From Trichoplax sp. H2 (lineage: Eukaryota > Placozoa > Uniplacotomia > Trichoplacea), in the NCBI GenBank assembly GCA_003344405.1, contig NOWV01000032.1, positions 496,001 through 560,000 on the forward strand: DNA of 64,000 nt, written 5' to 3'. Below the pieces are notes generated by a model, which saw nothing but the letters and a program-made list of their open reading frames with translations, searched no databases and was not told the origin of the DNA. Shown one piece after another: positions 28,701-41,321 of the stretch; positions within the stretch are counted from its first letter, which is position 1, and every line of letters starts with the position of its first letter. The position numbers and the translations under genes were made by a program.

Positions 28701-31032
28701 AATCTACATTATGAAACTTACCGTATTAACTGACCAGAAGTAACAGTCATTAGTTTCTGAGATTGATTCGAGTTCCAGTTTTCGTTTGATGTTTAGCACT
28801 TTTTATTTGAACTGACATTGGAATTCTCACAAGTGTTTAAATATTAGTCTTTAGTGTCATGACTTATCTCTACATTGTATATATGGTCAAGTAATACTTT
28901 GCTGCTTAGCATAATAGGTCGATTGTCGATTTGTGCCTTTTAGCATCGTACAATGTTACAAGTACAACTTGTCCTCGACTTTTTAAACTCGAATTGGCGA
29001 GACTTGCCACATTTTTTAGAAATTTGGAATACAATGCGATGCACGTTCATACTAAAGGATTTTTACATCCTATCTAATCTGTATACGTATACTGATGTCA
29101 TACTGATCGTATACTCCATATCGCTATAGTTTACAGCTATTTTGTGGTACAATGAGAGCATGTCATTAGATTTTTTGCCGGATATATTTAACAATGATGA
29201 ATGATTTTATAAAATTAACTATTGTATCTCTAAGTGATAGGATGCATTTATACACGTAAAACAACCTATAGCATTAGCAATTATGTAGCAATGTACTTTA
29301 TGGAGTAGTATGTCTTTCGAACCGTAACATCATGAAACATAGTCAACTATCATACGATCAATAGAGCATTTCGAAATTCCACCGCTTCACAACGAGAGCT
29401 GCCGAAGCATATATCATACTCGAAAAATCGATGTTGATAAACTTAAAAAGGTATATTTTTTATTTTACTGATAACATGACGATATAACCGTAAGGGTCTT
29501 CCTCTCATTTTCAGATAAAAAAGCCTATAGATATCTTTTTTTCGCATGATTGGCCACTTGGTATTTACAACTATGGGGATAAGAGAGATCTAATCAGACG
29601 CAAACCCTTCTTCAAGGATGAGGTAGGATCATTCTGAATAAATTTGTGTCGTATTTGAATTAAGTTAAAATCTAATTTGTTTAGATCGACAGAAATGCTC
29701 TAGGAAGCCCTTGCGGTTTCGAACTGCTTCGCCAATTACAACCTTCCTATTGGTTTGCAGGACACTTACATGTAAAATTTGCAGCTATTGTTCCTCATGA
29801 AAATCGAGAAAAGCAACCAAAATATACTAAATTTCTGGCGTTAGATAAATGTTTACCCAATCGAGATTTCTTACAAGTATATATAGTACTTCAGAATCAC
29901 AGCTGTTTTTCGCGCTTTTCTAGTATGACAGTGTCATTTATGCTATGTGCCTGTTTGCGTAGTATGTAATATTACATCACTAAATATGTTGCTACTCGGT
30001 ATCATTTTAGATCCTTGAATTTGCTGAAAAGGATCCTGAAATAATGAATTTATCCTATGACCTAGAATGGCTAAAGATTCTAAATTCTACACATCCAGTT
30101 GGGTGCGTCGATAATTTATGTGCATTAAATGTAATTGTGGTACTATAGCTAATAATTACTTGCTGTAAAATTCAATATTCCTTTTATAAGTAATACCACT
30201 CATCTTCGCGCTGATGTGATGATAAATACTTATTTAGCGAGGAATTATCAGAAAACGAGATTCTTGATGCTTTTGGAACTGATTTAACGGTAAGTATTGC
30301 ACTGTCATTCTCGATCGGATGCGTTAGACGGCTAAAATCATGTGCAAACGAAAATGTTAGATTCCGAAAAACTTTGAGAGATCTGCTCCACTGCATTTAG
30401 ATAATGCTGTACAAGGTAAATAATTCGTATTTTGATATGAATAAGCTAGTAATGTGTTGAACAGCTTGCCTTTTAAAGATACTTATGTATTTTCAAAGCT
30501 TCGAAAAGCTACCACGAGAATTCACAGACGGCGAGGTTCTGTAACAAGTTGAAAATCATAAATCCTTGCCATTCAAGTAGTAAGTGTTATCGCTCTAAAG
30601 ATATTCTTCGATATAAAGAATACGGAAATTTGCTTAAATATAGCATTACTAAATAAAGACTGCCTGTTTCATGCTAAGATTTATTTGCATCATCTAGTAT
30701 TGTACCGTAGTATATATTTAACTATTTGAGGAAGTCATTTCTTAGATCGAGATTGATTTGAACGATGTGATCGTTATATAAAAATGCCTTTTGTTTTCCT
30801 TAATGAATTTATGATTATAATGATAGGTGTCGCTTCAAAGCCGATGTTACGTGATCCCGTTGTAAATCCAGAAGATATTGATTTTAATAATGTTAAGTAT
30901 GCGGAGGTTCAGAATGAACTTAATTTAGATAGCAATCAGTCTGATTGCAAACAACATATTAGGCAAAGTGAAAGGCCTTATTGTTTGACTAATCCTATCA
31001 ATCCTGATGAGATTGCGATCGATGATGAATAG
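25742..31032 (+). CDS. DBR1: RNA lariat debranching enzyme
   Basis: Nuclear metallophosphoesterase that cleaves the 2'-5' branch of intron lariats. Twelve exons: 25742-25747, 25877-25993, 27820-27894, 28386-28468, 28567-28688, 29365-29450, 29515-29622, 29685-29876, 30011-30102, 30238-30289, 30361-30415, 30827-31032, giving 397 residues with all phases consistent. Metal-site motifs are [33 protein letters not shown] and [26 protein letters not shown] and IGGISGIY are family hallmarks. The C-terminal exon keeps only a short linker ending [10 protein letters not shown], the INPDEI block of vertebrates; the long acidic vertebrate tail is absent. Exon 1 is just ATG AAG. Intron 1 (1.8 kb) hosts an interspersed repeat. 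Confidence 0.97.
26855..27490. mobile_element. Interspersed repeat, copy A (in DBR1 intron 1)
   Basis: About 635 bp closely matching two segments at the right end of the window (62925-63045 and 63440-64000). Shared blocks include TTTGCTGACGGTTTACGATAA, the small hairpin TATCCTGGTAATAGCCAGGCA (compensated to CCCGG...CCGGG in copy B) and a 450-bp stretch with few substitutions. No convincing reading frame; probably a non-autonomous element. Ends are approximate. Confidence 0.75.
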
Positions 31033-31226
31033 CAGTGTTATCATGCCACTGTTTCCAATTTTTACGATTCTAAGCTAATTCAAGATCAACGATGTTATTG
31101 TTGCAGTAGCGATACAAGTAAACCTTCAAACTTTTGTATCTTTATGGAAGCTCAATAAATTATATGAGACCAAAATAAATACAGTATACTGTATAATTTT
31201 TAGATATTAGAATTCTTTGCATTCTA

Positions 31227-31370
31227 ATGAAGAAGACAATAGATATCCAAAAGTCTAGAAGTATTCTGAATGACAGTAAGAAAAAGGCCATGTCTATAAT
31301 AAATGAAAATTACTCCCAGAGTATTATGAAGTTTAGTTTGCACATGTCCACACGAATTGGACTTGATATA
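31227..31370 (+). CDS. Possible short coding exon downstream of DBR1
   Basis: An ATG opens 48 codons (MKKTIDIQKSRSILNDSKKK...) and ends at a perfect donor, ATA|GTAAGT. The peptide is basic and helical in character. It lies in the 545-bp tail-to-tail gap between DBR1 and DNAJC19. No convincing following exon was found. It could be a small gene, an alternative DBR1 3' exon or chance. Confidence 0.25.
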
Positions 31371-31576
31371 GTAAGTAATTTAAACAGATAAAGCTACACA
31401 CTTCTAGTAAGATACATAACAAACGCAGGCAGTAAAAATAATACTATCAAAATATCTTTAATGTTTGTCAGTTTACAAATTAATGATCCTAATAATTTAC
31501 ATATACTATGCATTTAGATCAAGTGACCGCAAGCACAAATTGTAACAATATAGTCAGTAAATAAATTTATTTCAAT

Positions 31577-33862
31577 TTAAATTGATTTCTTTTCCTTTTC
31601 AAGGTAGTCCTTAGCTTCATTTATTTTCGCTGCCAGGTATGGGGAACCACCTAGAAAATATCAAGATAATATCTAATTAAAACTAACAGAAAATAGACAT
31701 GTATTCAATAAGTGTCTGAAGCAATCATAGTGCTCAGTATCACCTCTATCCGGATGATTCAGCAACATAATTCTTCTATGAGCTTCTCTAACTCGTTCTT
31801 TACCTGATGTAGAGCTATTAATAGTAAACTTTAATGTTAATGTCTCGATAACGGCTATGTTGTAGTAAGCGCAAACTGATGCTACTATACTGATACTGCA
31901 GTTTATAATTGCAATCCTTAATCAAGGTTACAAATTACCTGAATATATAAAGTTTACCATTAGATATACAATATATACAACCTTATTCCCAAGATTAAGC
32001 CAGCTTCTCTTCTTGTCATTTTTTCCTCAAATCCGCCTTTATAATATCCTTTTAAATTCTAGGTACAGAAAATATAAAATATATATATACACTCATTCTG
32101 AAGAATACGTTATTGCTTAGCTAAAGAATGAGAGAGAATACCATACTACTCAGTACACCCATATGACAAATTGAAAATTGTAATCATTAAACGATATATC
32201 TTTACATTTTCCCGCGAAACAGAAGAATTTAAGAGACTGATATTAATGCAGTGAGATCCATCAAACGGACAATTCTCATTACATTGTCAAAAAAGAAGTA
32301 TCAAATTTAAAAAAAATATTTAACTTAAGGACGGCACGCAATCACTAAGTACTATAGTTGGTATTTACTTATCGTACTTGTATTTATGATAAAAGTGGTA
32401 TTCATGAATATTTATTCGGGTGTATGGTGCTATAAAAATGCAGTAATGAGGGTGAGATGGACAATCCCTTGCAATAGAGTCAATAACTGTTTTATCAATC
32501 GTAGACTACTATACTATAAAAATAGTACAGTGCCCTCGTAGTCCAGGCCTAACGTTTATAGGGAATCTCGTTCCAATTTTAGCCGTCAGCTATCACTCGT
32601 AAGTTTTGAGATCTCAAGGCTATTGATATTGATTGACCTAGAGCATTGTTACTATTAAAAGTGTCGCTAGAAAGCTATAAAATTGCTATTACAAAGCAAA
32701 ATCGTGGCATGAACCTAGAACTGCAACTAACGACTCACCAGCTTCGGCACTGTAATCGATATGTTTGAAGATTTTATCCTTTGCATGGCAATCATTGCCC
32801 ATCTTCCTGGAATGAATTTAAAGCCATGAACAAAATGTTGTATTGCAAAAAATGTAACTTTAACTTAAAAATTTAACGAAACAAATTACTCTACAATTAT
32901 ACTTTGATACTAACTAGCATTAAATGAATTGGCACTTAAAGGGTCGAATACACTAGTAATAAATACGTACGTATGTCGTATGTACAGTATATCCATTGTA
33001 GTCATTTTGGTATTACTGTATTTACGTTGTATCTGTGTAAACCGCACATTGCACTGTAGTTGAAATTTTTGTGACAATTTTTTATTACTAATATACTGTA
33101 TTACCATTAATTTGCGAATTGTAACGGCAAAGCGGTATGGGAATACAGTAACAGAGGCGAGCGATATTCGATAGCTATAGTTACTTCATAAATTTGAAAT
33201 GTACACAGTACTATTATTTCACTTATAACTGCAATTTTCTTCTGGCGTCGACTGCTACAGATCGGGGTCAGACTATCATAATACAGTACTGTAATACGTA
33301 TCTGCATCAATGTTGCAATGTCTTGAGATCTAATGAGCTGTTTTGCCTGGTACACTGTAGTAGGCCTTATTTACAAAATTTTAAATGGAGAATACCTGTA
33401 GGCACTACTAGAGAGAAAGGCATATGGGTGGAATACAGCAATAGCACTTACTAGTAATACAGTACTATTAAGATCGTATCGTAATTTTAAATTGATCATA
33501 TTAATAAAGTTCAGTCTCCAATTAAAATTTGTAATGCAAGAAAGAAAACTGATGCTGTAGCAGTCAATCTTTTCTAAACCAAACTGTGACGAGTAGGTTT
33601 TTGAATATAAGGTTGGAGATTGATCAGCATTTTCAACGCGTACACTCCAGCTTTACCGAATGTTAAAAACTGATCTTTAAGTTCGGATCATATTACACAA
33701 TTACGTTTGATTATTTGAAAAAACCTTGAAATTTTTACCTCCGAGAGCAATACCAGCTAATCCAAGGCCAGCAACAATTAATGAACTCTGTAAGTAAAGT
33801 TTAGTTATTAGTTAAAATAATTAAACAAAATAAATGAGTCCCGATATGCATTAGTATACCAT
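31577..33862 (-). CDS. DNAJC19: DNAJC19/TIM14 mitochondrial import J-protein
   Basis: Inner-membrane J-protein (Pam18/Tim14) that stimulates mitochondrial Hsp70 in the import motor. Six exons in gene order: 33862-33860 (ATG only), 33787-33739, 33650-33580, 32058-31982, 31814-31744, 31650-31577, giving 114 residues (human 116). An N-terminal membrane segment SSLIVAGLGLAGIALG is followed by YYKGGFEEKMTRREAGLILG, then [20 protein letters not shown] with the J-domain HPD triad intact, then AAKINEAKDYL. All phases fit. The start codon sits alone in exon 1, split from the rest by an intron (ATG|GTATAC). Intron 3 is 1.5 kb. Confidence 0.96.
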
Positions 33863-34017
33863 CCTAAAAATTTTGACGTCGACGACTTTTGTCTTGTCCG
33901 TTAACGCTAATGCTTAATATTAATTTATTAAATCTATTTCGAAGTAAGTACTATAATTAGTTATACGTGCACAGTGTAACCGATGTGCAGGCCAATAAGA
34001 GTGGCCAATTATTATTT

Positions 34018-34360
34018 TACAGTACTGGTCATTGCATCACGGTACTGTACTGTACTGTACTGCATAGCATGCCTAGCATGCCTACAGTACAGTACAGTAC
34101 TGTAGAGTAGTGTACAGTACAGTACAGTACACTGCACTGTATGCTGTTCTACCGTGCTCCCTACAGTACCTTACTACTGTACAGTATACTGTACAGTACA
34201 GTACAGTACTGTACAGTACATGTTCTACTGTATTGTACTGTACAGTACGGTACAGGGTTGACTTTTCTGTCATCGGTTGATGCCAGTGATGTAATCTTTT
34301 TGTACACTATACTGTACTGTACTGTACTATCAAGTACAGTGTACGCTGTACAGTCCTGTA
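34018..34360. repeat. GTAC palindrome array 6 (DNAJC19/STX8 head-to-head gap)
   Basis: Dense runs such as ACTGTACTGTACTGTACTG and CAGTACAGTACAGTACTG, with a direct repeat GCATGCCTAGCATGCC embedded at about 34067-34082. Sparse copies continue to about 34565. Confidence 0.9.
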
Positions 34361-35084
34361 CGAGTGAAGAATCAACTGGTTATTATAGATTTGTAATTTA
34401 TAAGAAAGATCGTCAGCAAGGCGACGAGTGATCGTACTAATACAATAGTAAAACAGTACTGCAGTAGATCCTTATTGAAGTTGGACCTTAATAAAATTCA
34501 CTCAACTGTACAAGTACAGCCCGGCCTAAATTGTTTTGCACAGCACTGATGTACAACAGTACAAGTAAACCCGTAAATAATAACAGGTTCGTTTGCTTTG
34601 CAAGTCATTATTTACGTTAAGCTAATTATATTATATTTATTTCATAATTATGTACGATGTGCGTAAGCGTAACATAGCGTTATTCGTGGTTTATGTGGAG
34701 TACATGATACTGCTTAACAGGCGTTCATAAATGTAGAGTATGAGTACAGAATAGATTGGAATCAAATTCGTATAACTTTAGATAAATAGTTGTTACAACC
34801 AACCAATTTTCATGCAATCGTTTCGGATTCTTCGCTTTGTACGTTCAATTGTTGTAACGGAAATATGCAATTCGTTAATTTATAGATACTCGTACATATC
34901 CTTGTATTACCTGCAAAGGAGTCATTGAAAGCCAACTATTATACAGCGCAAAATAAAAGCTTATAGGTATAATAACAGATCAAGTATTAACCTTTAATCT
35001 AAGTGTAAATACTGTAACCTGTGAGGGAGAAGTTAAAGTTTGATCAGTGCAAACTTTCATGTGCTTTTTAGAGATTTACCCTAG

Positions 35085-36238
35085 GTCCCAGTATGGAACG
35101 AGAACATATCGTCAGTGAGAGGTAAGTATTTATTGGTATCTGTGGTTAATATCAAGAACTTACTAATTCATTTGAGGCATTAATTATTAAAAATTTCTTC
35201 AGCTTTTGCTGCATGGAGTGATCTGTTTGTATAATATTATAAGTTATCTGTGCACTAGCCCATTTCGTTAGTCTTATCTGAAATTAGTCATAGTCATTCT
35301 GTATATCTGTATCTTTACCTGACTTCATTTAATGGTGGTAAAGTATGATAGATTTTGGTCTTTATCCCTATCGTCATAGAGACGCTCTACTTGGCGACAA
35401 CTTATACAGATATAATACACTAAACCCGAAAGAACCTGTTGCAATATATTCGAAAAATGCTGACATGAAACAGCAACAGCAGCAAATAATGAAAGGTAAT
35501 ATTGTCTTAATAAGGTAAAATATTATGTATAAAATGAAACCGCTCGACTTATAACTTTCGCTAAGCTTCATGTAGTTTGCGTTCTCTGTGATCAAAATTA
35601 AAATAATTAAACACAATTCTATATCATTTCTTAAGAACAAGACGAAGGAATTGAAGCGTTATCTGCTGTAATTCAGCGCCAAAAAGAAATGAGTCATGCC
35701 ATATCAAATGAAATCGAAACGCAAAATGGTTGATTTTCGTATTTTTTCTTAGCTATTTGTGTGAAAGTAATATGCTTAATTGTTCTTACGGTCTTCGCTT
35801 CTAAAGACTATTTCTTTCGTGCATATACTCCTGTTAGATATCATAACGGAGATATCTGAAAATACTACTGATGTAGATATTAAAATCCAGTATGAAACCA
35901 GACGAGTCGATAGAATTACTACTAAAGCTTCCTTCTGTCGTAAGTAAATATATAGTAATTTGATGCTAATAAGATAGTACGATGTGCTTGCTCGTCAGAT
36001 TTTACATCATTGCCTAAAGTGTTGTTCTAGAATGTGAAGGACAGTGAGAAAAAGATAGCAGTTACTACGTTACTATCTATACAAGAATCTTCAAATCTAA
36101 CTTACCATTTCCTCCTTTTTACACATATGTCAAGTAATTATACGCATATCTATCCTCCTTTTACTAGTTACCTACCTAATCATATTTCTGCTACTACTTG
36201 CCATTATTATAATCGCTGCAGTTCCGTTTGGTAAATAA
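35085..36238 (+). CDS. STX8: Syntaxin-8 (Qc-SNARE), N-terminal exons not found
   Basis: Endosomal Qc-SNARE acting with syntaxin-7, Vti1b and VAMP8 in late-endosome fusion. Exons 35085-35121, 35352-35495, 35636-35728, 35838-35939, 36168-36238 are phase-consistent and give about 148 residues. The SNARE helix begins EQDEGIEALSAVIQRQKEMS (human EQDAGLDALSSIISRQKQMG), holds the zero-layer glutamine in EIETQND and ends in YETRRVDRI. A C-terminal anchor follows (YLIIFLLLLAIIIIAAVPFG). Preceding it is a Q-rich stretch DMKQQQQQIMK, matching the EIRQQQQKI segment. The N-terminal helical domain of vertebrate STX8 should lie at 34.4-35.08 kb, but I could not find it, and the first listed exon is short. 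The exon 1 boundary is uncertain (two nearby AGs). Confidence 0.88.
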
Positions 36239-37124
36239 GCTAGATCAGGTATTGTATTAGTCTGTATATACTCGTACAAAAAATTAATGGTGGCGCAATA
36301 AGAATTTTCGTAAAGTTGTTAAAGCTTGCAGTAAGTTACTAACAGTAAATAAATTTGCAAAATTACTTTATCTGAATTGGAAGGTGTGCACTATGATAAC
36401 TTGCGTGCCGATGATGAACTGTAAATCGAGTCATACTTCAAAAGGATATTACGAAGTTAACGCAACTACAGCTAGTGACGACTGGAGCACATAGGGATTT
36501 TTCAATGATTTGCGCTGTAATCTTTTACAGGACCCTTTGTCTACTTATCGTGGAATGTCTAAATGATTTCTTAGGCACTTTACATTAATCATAAGTACTC
36601 GTAATTATAAATTAAATCTGTTCAGGGATAAAAGCAGTGTGTCTCAAGTGAAATTAAAGGTGTAGAACTTTGACTTGCCTGTAAGGCAACTATAACTAAA
36701 ATTGCACTGGCTTTTCTTAGGATCCAGTTTGTATGACACAGTATAATGTGATATCCTATATTTCAAAGCGGCAACACTAAATTACATAGATAATGTTTTA
36801 CATACCATTGTATTTAAATGTCATGTTAATTAATTAGAATACTCGTTAAAAATTAGTGATGGATGCCTGAGTCGAAGGATCAAGTTATTGTATAGCTATA
36901 TAGATTTGGTCAGCGATCTTAACTCTTGACGCATGAATTGTAAATTTTTACAGTTATCAATATTCGATGCTATAAACGTTGCCGGCTTTCTGTATTAACT
37001 AGAATTTAATTGACAACTATATAGTTAACACTAGGTGAAATAACAGGTGATCCTGTTTTATATTCTTGAAGTATAGCATTACATAGTATTTTATCGCTAC
37101 TCATTAGAATTTATAAATCTTATA
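36239..37124. other. Tail-to-tail gap STX8/netrin-like, left part
   Basis: AT-rich sequence with no array and no recognised gene. The right part of the gap (37125 onward) holds a same-strand ORF pair listed separately. Confidence 0.5.
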
Positions 37125-37556
37125 TTGTTTATGGTCCAGAATAAACTAACAGTTAAATTTATTCTATACAAGATTTATATTTATGAAATTGAAAGTGCAG
37201 ATGCATACCATAAATTAGTTGATAAAATGTTATCCGATAATATGATTGTGGTATGCAAAAACAAATCAAAATGCTTTATTAATAAAGATTTACTTGAATT
37301 CTATCAAGGCAACAAATAAATATTGTTACGAGAAAATTGTCCGACATTGCGTTACTGTAATAACATTGGTTACATTAAGATTAAGCATTATATAAAACTA
37401 ACTAAATTGGAAAGCATTTGCATAGACGACGATTTGACACATTTTTCTCTAATATTAAAAGATAATTACTACAATCTACCACACGTTTGCGAAACACTTT
37501 TGTCGATTGTTTGTATTAGTTTTGTTTCAACTTTAGTATTCCACAAGGTCACGTAA
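37125..37556 (+). other. Open frame interrupted by one stop (possible decayed exon)
   Basis: One plus-strand frame is open for about 144 codons except for a single TAA at 37317-37319. The first part ends in LVDKMLSDNMIVVCKNKSK and a short tail; the second continues ENCPTLRYCNNIGYIKIK. Lysine, asparagine and isoleucine dominate, as AT-rich sequence would give. The last 88 bases are antisense to the netrin-like terminal exon. No homologue is recognised. It may be chance, a pseudogene or netrin 3' UTR. Confidence 0.2.
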
Positions 37557-38805
37557 GAGTTATGGTCGAGTATAAAGCTTCCGTCTCCTTTCATTACTTC
37601 ACCTCTCATTAATATTAAGTACTCGCGACCAATCCTCAGTTTTGGACATCTACATTTCACATGATTTAAGGTAACCCAGAATGATTGTATTGTTCGACCA
37701 ATCTTAATGATTGCCCGTGATTGTTTATATATTTCGCTAATTGATACTTCGAACTTTGCCCAGTCCTTAAAGTTTTTCCTCGATAAGACTTTGCCTTTTA
37801 CAGCTAATATATTCGGTTTGATGGTATGATAAAAAAAGAATTTTAACTTCAACTGTCACTGTATCAATGCGCATCTTTAGTATTCCTGGCTGAACTATCG
37901 CTCGTAGATAAATATTTAGAGTGATGACAAACTTACCGTAATCTCGTTTACAATATCTTTTTACAGTCAAACTCTTTCTGTCATTATGACATTCTGGGCA
38001 TTCTAGCACGTGATAAACCTTTAAAATCAATCTTACTCATATTATCAGCTAACTTTTAACAAAATGTATGTGCGGTATTGCGCTTCCATAAGTAGTCTTA
38101 CCTTTTACATCAGCAAATTGATTTAAACCGGCAATAATTTCTTTAAATAAAAAATAAGTAATATTTCACATTACTTTTCAAGTTATTAGCAGGCAATAGA
38201 ATATAGTAAATTTTTTTAAAAAGTTACTTATGCAAGGCGCTACAGGTGACGAGCTTCTTTGATATTCAAAAAGACATTTATTACATGTCAACCCAGTTAC
38301 ACCTTCCTTGCAAGTGCACTGGCCTGTAGTTTGATTACAAACCCTTCCTCTAGATCCATATTGGTCACACGCGCACGCTATATGACAATTAAAAATTTAG
38401 TTTATGAATTCTATAGAACATTACATTAAATCATTTTTTATTGGAGTAATTCATAGAATCATTAAGATACTTCTTTTGATTGAACTTACGCTTGCACGCT
38501 TTACGAGAATGAATCGGCTGTGTTTGATCTCGGTAATAGCCTTCCTTACAGTAATTACAATATCTACCGTCAGTGTTATGATTACAGTCTCGGCAGACGC
38601 CGCCACTTTTTCCGCCAGACAATTTATACACGTCTTTATCAAAATTACATTTATTGGAATGTTTATTGCAATTGCAAGGTATGAAAGAAATTCCAAGCTT
38701 AATCGATTTGGAATCTATTGTTAGAGAATAGCATAATATCTCAGTTAAAACGATCAGTTCCAATAATCTCATGTTAAAACGCGACAGGCAATTTGATGCG
38801 ATCAT
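37469..38805 (-). CDS. Netrin-like secreted protein: LE-LE-NTR, no laminin-N domain
   Basis: Secreted matrix or guidance-type protein. Exons in gene order: 38805-38490, 38377-38228, 38002-37937, 37803-37469, phase-consistent, 288 residues. A hydrophobic N-terminus ([18 protein letters not shown], from the second ATG at 38772) reads as a signal peptide. Two laminin-type EGF repeats follow, matching netrin LE2 ([29 protein letters not shown]) and LE3 ([17 protein letters not shown]). The C-terminal NTR/C345C module has [24 protein letters not shown] and [15 protein letters not shown]. The linker between LE3 and NTR is very short (PCIKCPECHND). No laminin N-terminal domain or LE1 was found upstream to 42.7 kb. 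If upstream exons were missed, the signal peptide would be an artefact. The gene is tail-to-tail with STX8. Confidence 0.88.
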
Positions 38806-41185
38806 GTAGAAAATGAAATGAACACGATTTCACTCGCATCGGTCTATCTGAAGCTATTAATTGGTACCATTGTTAAAATCATTATTGCAATTATTATAAC
38901 CAAAGGCATAGTTACCCATCATTTATTTGCTAACAACGACTTTGTATAACCTAGTCCCACAACAATGTAAACAATGATCAATGCTATAATGAATACGGTA
39001 ATTATTCCAATTTATGCATCTAATTTTTACCTTTATTCCAGAAGTAACACTAACAAAGTTTTCATAAGCTGTGATTGTTCGTAGCAAAAGTTTTAGAAAT
39101 TAAGCGGATAGGAATAAAATTTTGTAGAAAAAACGATGCCTTTATGACGCAATACGTGCATATATATAGATATACCTATTCTGTATACATACTGTATAAT
39201 ATACTATGTATATAGCACGTAGATAGAATGTTACTCAGTGCATGTTGCTGTAAATCTACTGATCCTACTTTTGAGCAGATTTCGAGTTACTTAAATAGCT
39301 ATATTTTAAATGCACTACCACTTTCGCATTTCTATAATACATAGTATTTATTGGCGTTATGAGAAATACTGGATATTATAATCGTTCCGCATAAATTGAT
39401 AAATGTCACGATAATTGAAGACATTTACATATAATACAAATTAAACAATGCCCTCAGCAACGACTAAAATAAACTTTTGCATATTTTCATGCTTGACGAT
39501 CTGTAAAGCAAAAATTAAGGGTAATATTGAGCTGATCATGTTAGTTGGTAGTACTAGTACACGTTATTTTCTCACGTGAGTTTTACCTGGAAGCTCCTGT
39601 CTTGTACCAATAGCACAAATCGCACTTAGTTCACTTAATTATCACAGTGCGTTAATTTTTTATCACCACGTTAAAATAAGCAAATTGTGAATATTAAGTA
39701 AGCGGCTATTAACAAGTTTATTGTAAATGTATTTCATATCTCAGAATACTTTACACCTATGATGTTGCAATTCTAATTATATGGAACACACAGCGAGGCT
39801 ACAAATTTTTTAATGGTTTATCTTTACTTCTCAATTATCACGCATGTAGGACTGAATAATTTCCGTAACGAGAGCTTGAATCGACAGAAATTTTCTAAAT
39901 AAGATTAAAAAGCATGAGGTCTCCATAGCTAGCAAACACCGTTCGATATGCTGTAACGAGATAAATTACTGTACATAATACTGGGTTTCGAATTTAACTT
40001 ACTGAGGTAGTCCTCAAAAAAATTCTTCGTGAGAACGTACCTTAAGAGACTCATCGTTAAGCGTGGAATCAATTCAAGAATGGATCGAAAACTTTATACT
40101 ATGTACCGTATACAGTATGATACCTTATTCTTTAGTACTGTAAATCACAAGACTTAGGTATACAGTACGCTGCTCGGTATGATATCATATCAGTTTGTAA
40201 CATTTTGAACTTATAATAAATTATGAAATCATCAGCTTCTGAGGCCTAACGGCTTTAAGCGTAGCCTACAAATGAATTTGAATTGCAACGGTAGGAAAAG
40301 AGTATCAAGTTGATTCGAAAATGGTGTTAGTGACTCACAATCAGTAAGGCTACCCTAAATAGAATTTAATGAGATCTGGAAGATAACTTATTTACTCCTC
40401 TATCTCCGTCTCCAGGTAGCGATCAGTTTCCTTCTAAATTTGCGGTCGATTCTTCACGAGTTCATGCACACGTAATTACGTCACGTGCACATTGTGACGG
40501 TAAATCTAGACGTGTGAAATAGACGTCTACTGTTTATTCTTTTCACCAATCGCCCGCACTGTAGAAATGTATTAAGTTAATAGATGTAAAGTAATTTACA
40601 TCTTTAATTATTCTACTTAAATACACCAGTGAATTAGCTAGTCAATGCGATATTTCCTAATATAATATGTATCAAATACCGCGTGAGCAAGTTAGATTCA
40701 TAGTGCTATTCCTTCAGCTACCCGCTGGTAAAGACTTCAGACGAATTTAGCACTTTTTGTAGCAGAGTTTTCGCCTAACGGTGCTATGATTTGAACTTTC
40801 TCAAACTGTAAAATCGCACATGTACATTGTACAGTACAGTATATCACAACAAATAGTACATGCATACACGGATCCGTTTTGTATGTATGATAGTGCAATT
40901 TAATTTTCAAATAAAATACTCGTAAATTTATTATTACTATCTATAAATCGGACTTCCGCCATCGTAATGATTCCCCAGCAACTGATAGACTACTGCCATC
41001 GAAACTTATAGTGGTTCATCACAATGTTATTAATTAGCAATACTTAGTAACGTATTGTATACAGTCTACTATCAGTGAAGAACTGTAGTAATACACAGTA
41101 TTATGATTCGTGGAGTTAAGATATAGCTCAATAGGTTAGAGAGAAGATTTAAGAGTATTGTCGATACTTAAGAGACACTCGGTTA

Positions 41186-41321
41186 AGAAATACTGTACTG
41201 TATTTAGAACTGAGTAATCCAGACAGATCGTGCAGTATTAATAATAATTAATTAGATTACACTCATTACAGTACAGTAGATTATACAGTATATCATACTG
41301 TACTGTACAGTACTGTATAAT
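41186..41321. repeat. GTAC palindrome array 7a (netrin-like/RALGPS gap)
   Basis: ACTGTACTGTAT near 41190, then ACAGTACAGTAG and ATACTGTACTGTACAGTAC at 41268-41315. Confidence 0.85.

Noticed and set aside
38404-38724. 106-codon plus ORF with hydrophobic runs
   Set aside because: Antisense of the netrin-like LE exon; the cysteine-rich minus frame is the conserved one.
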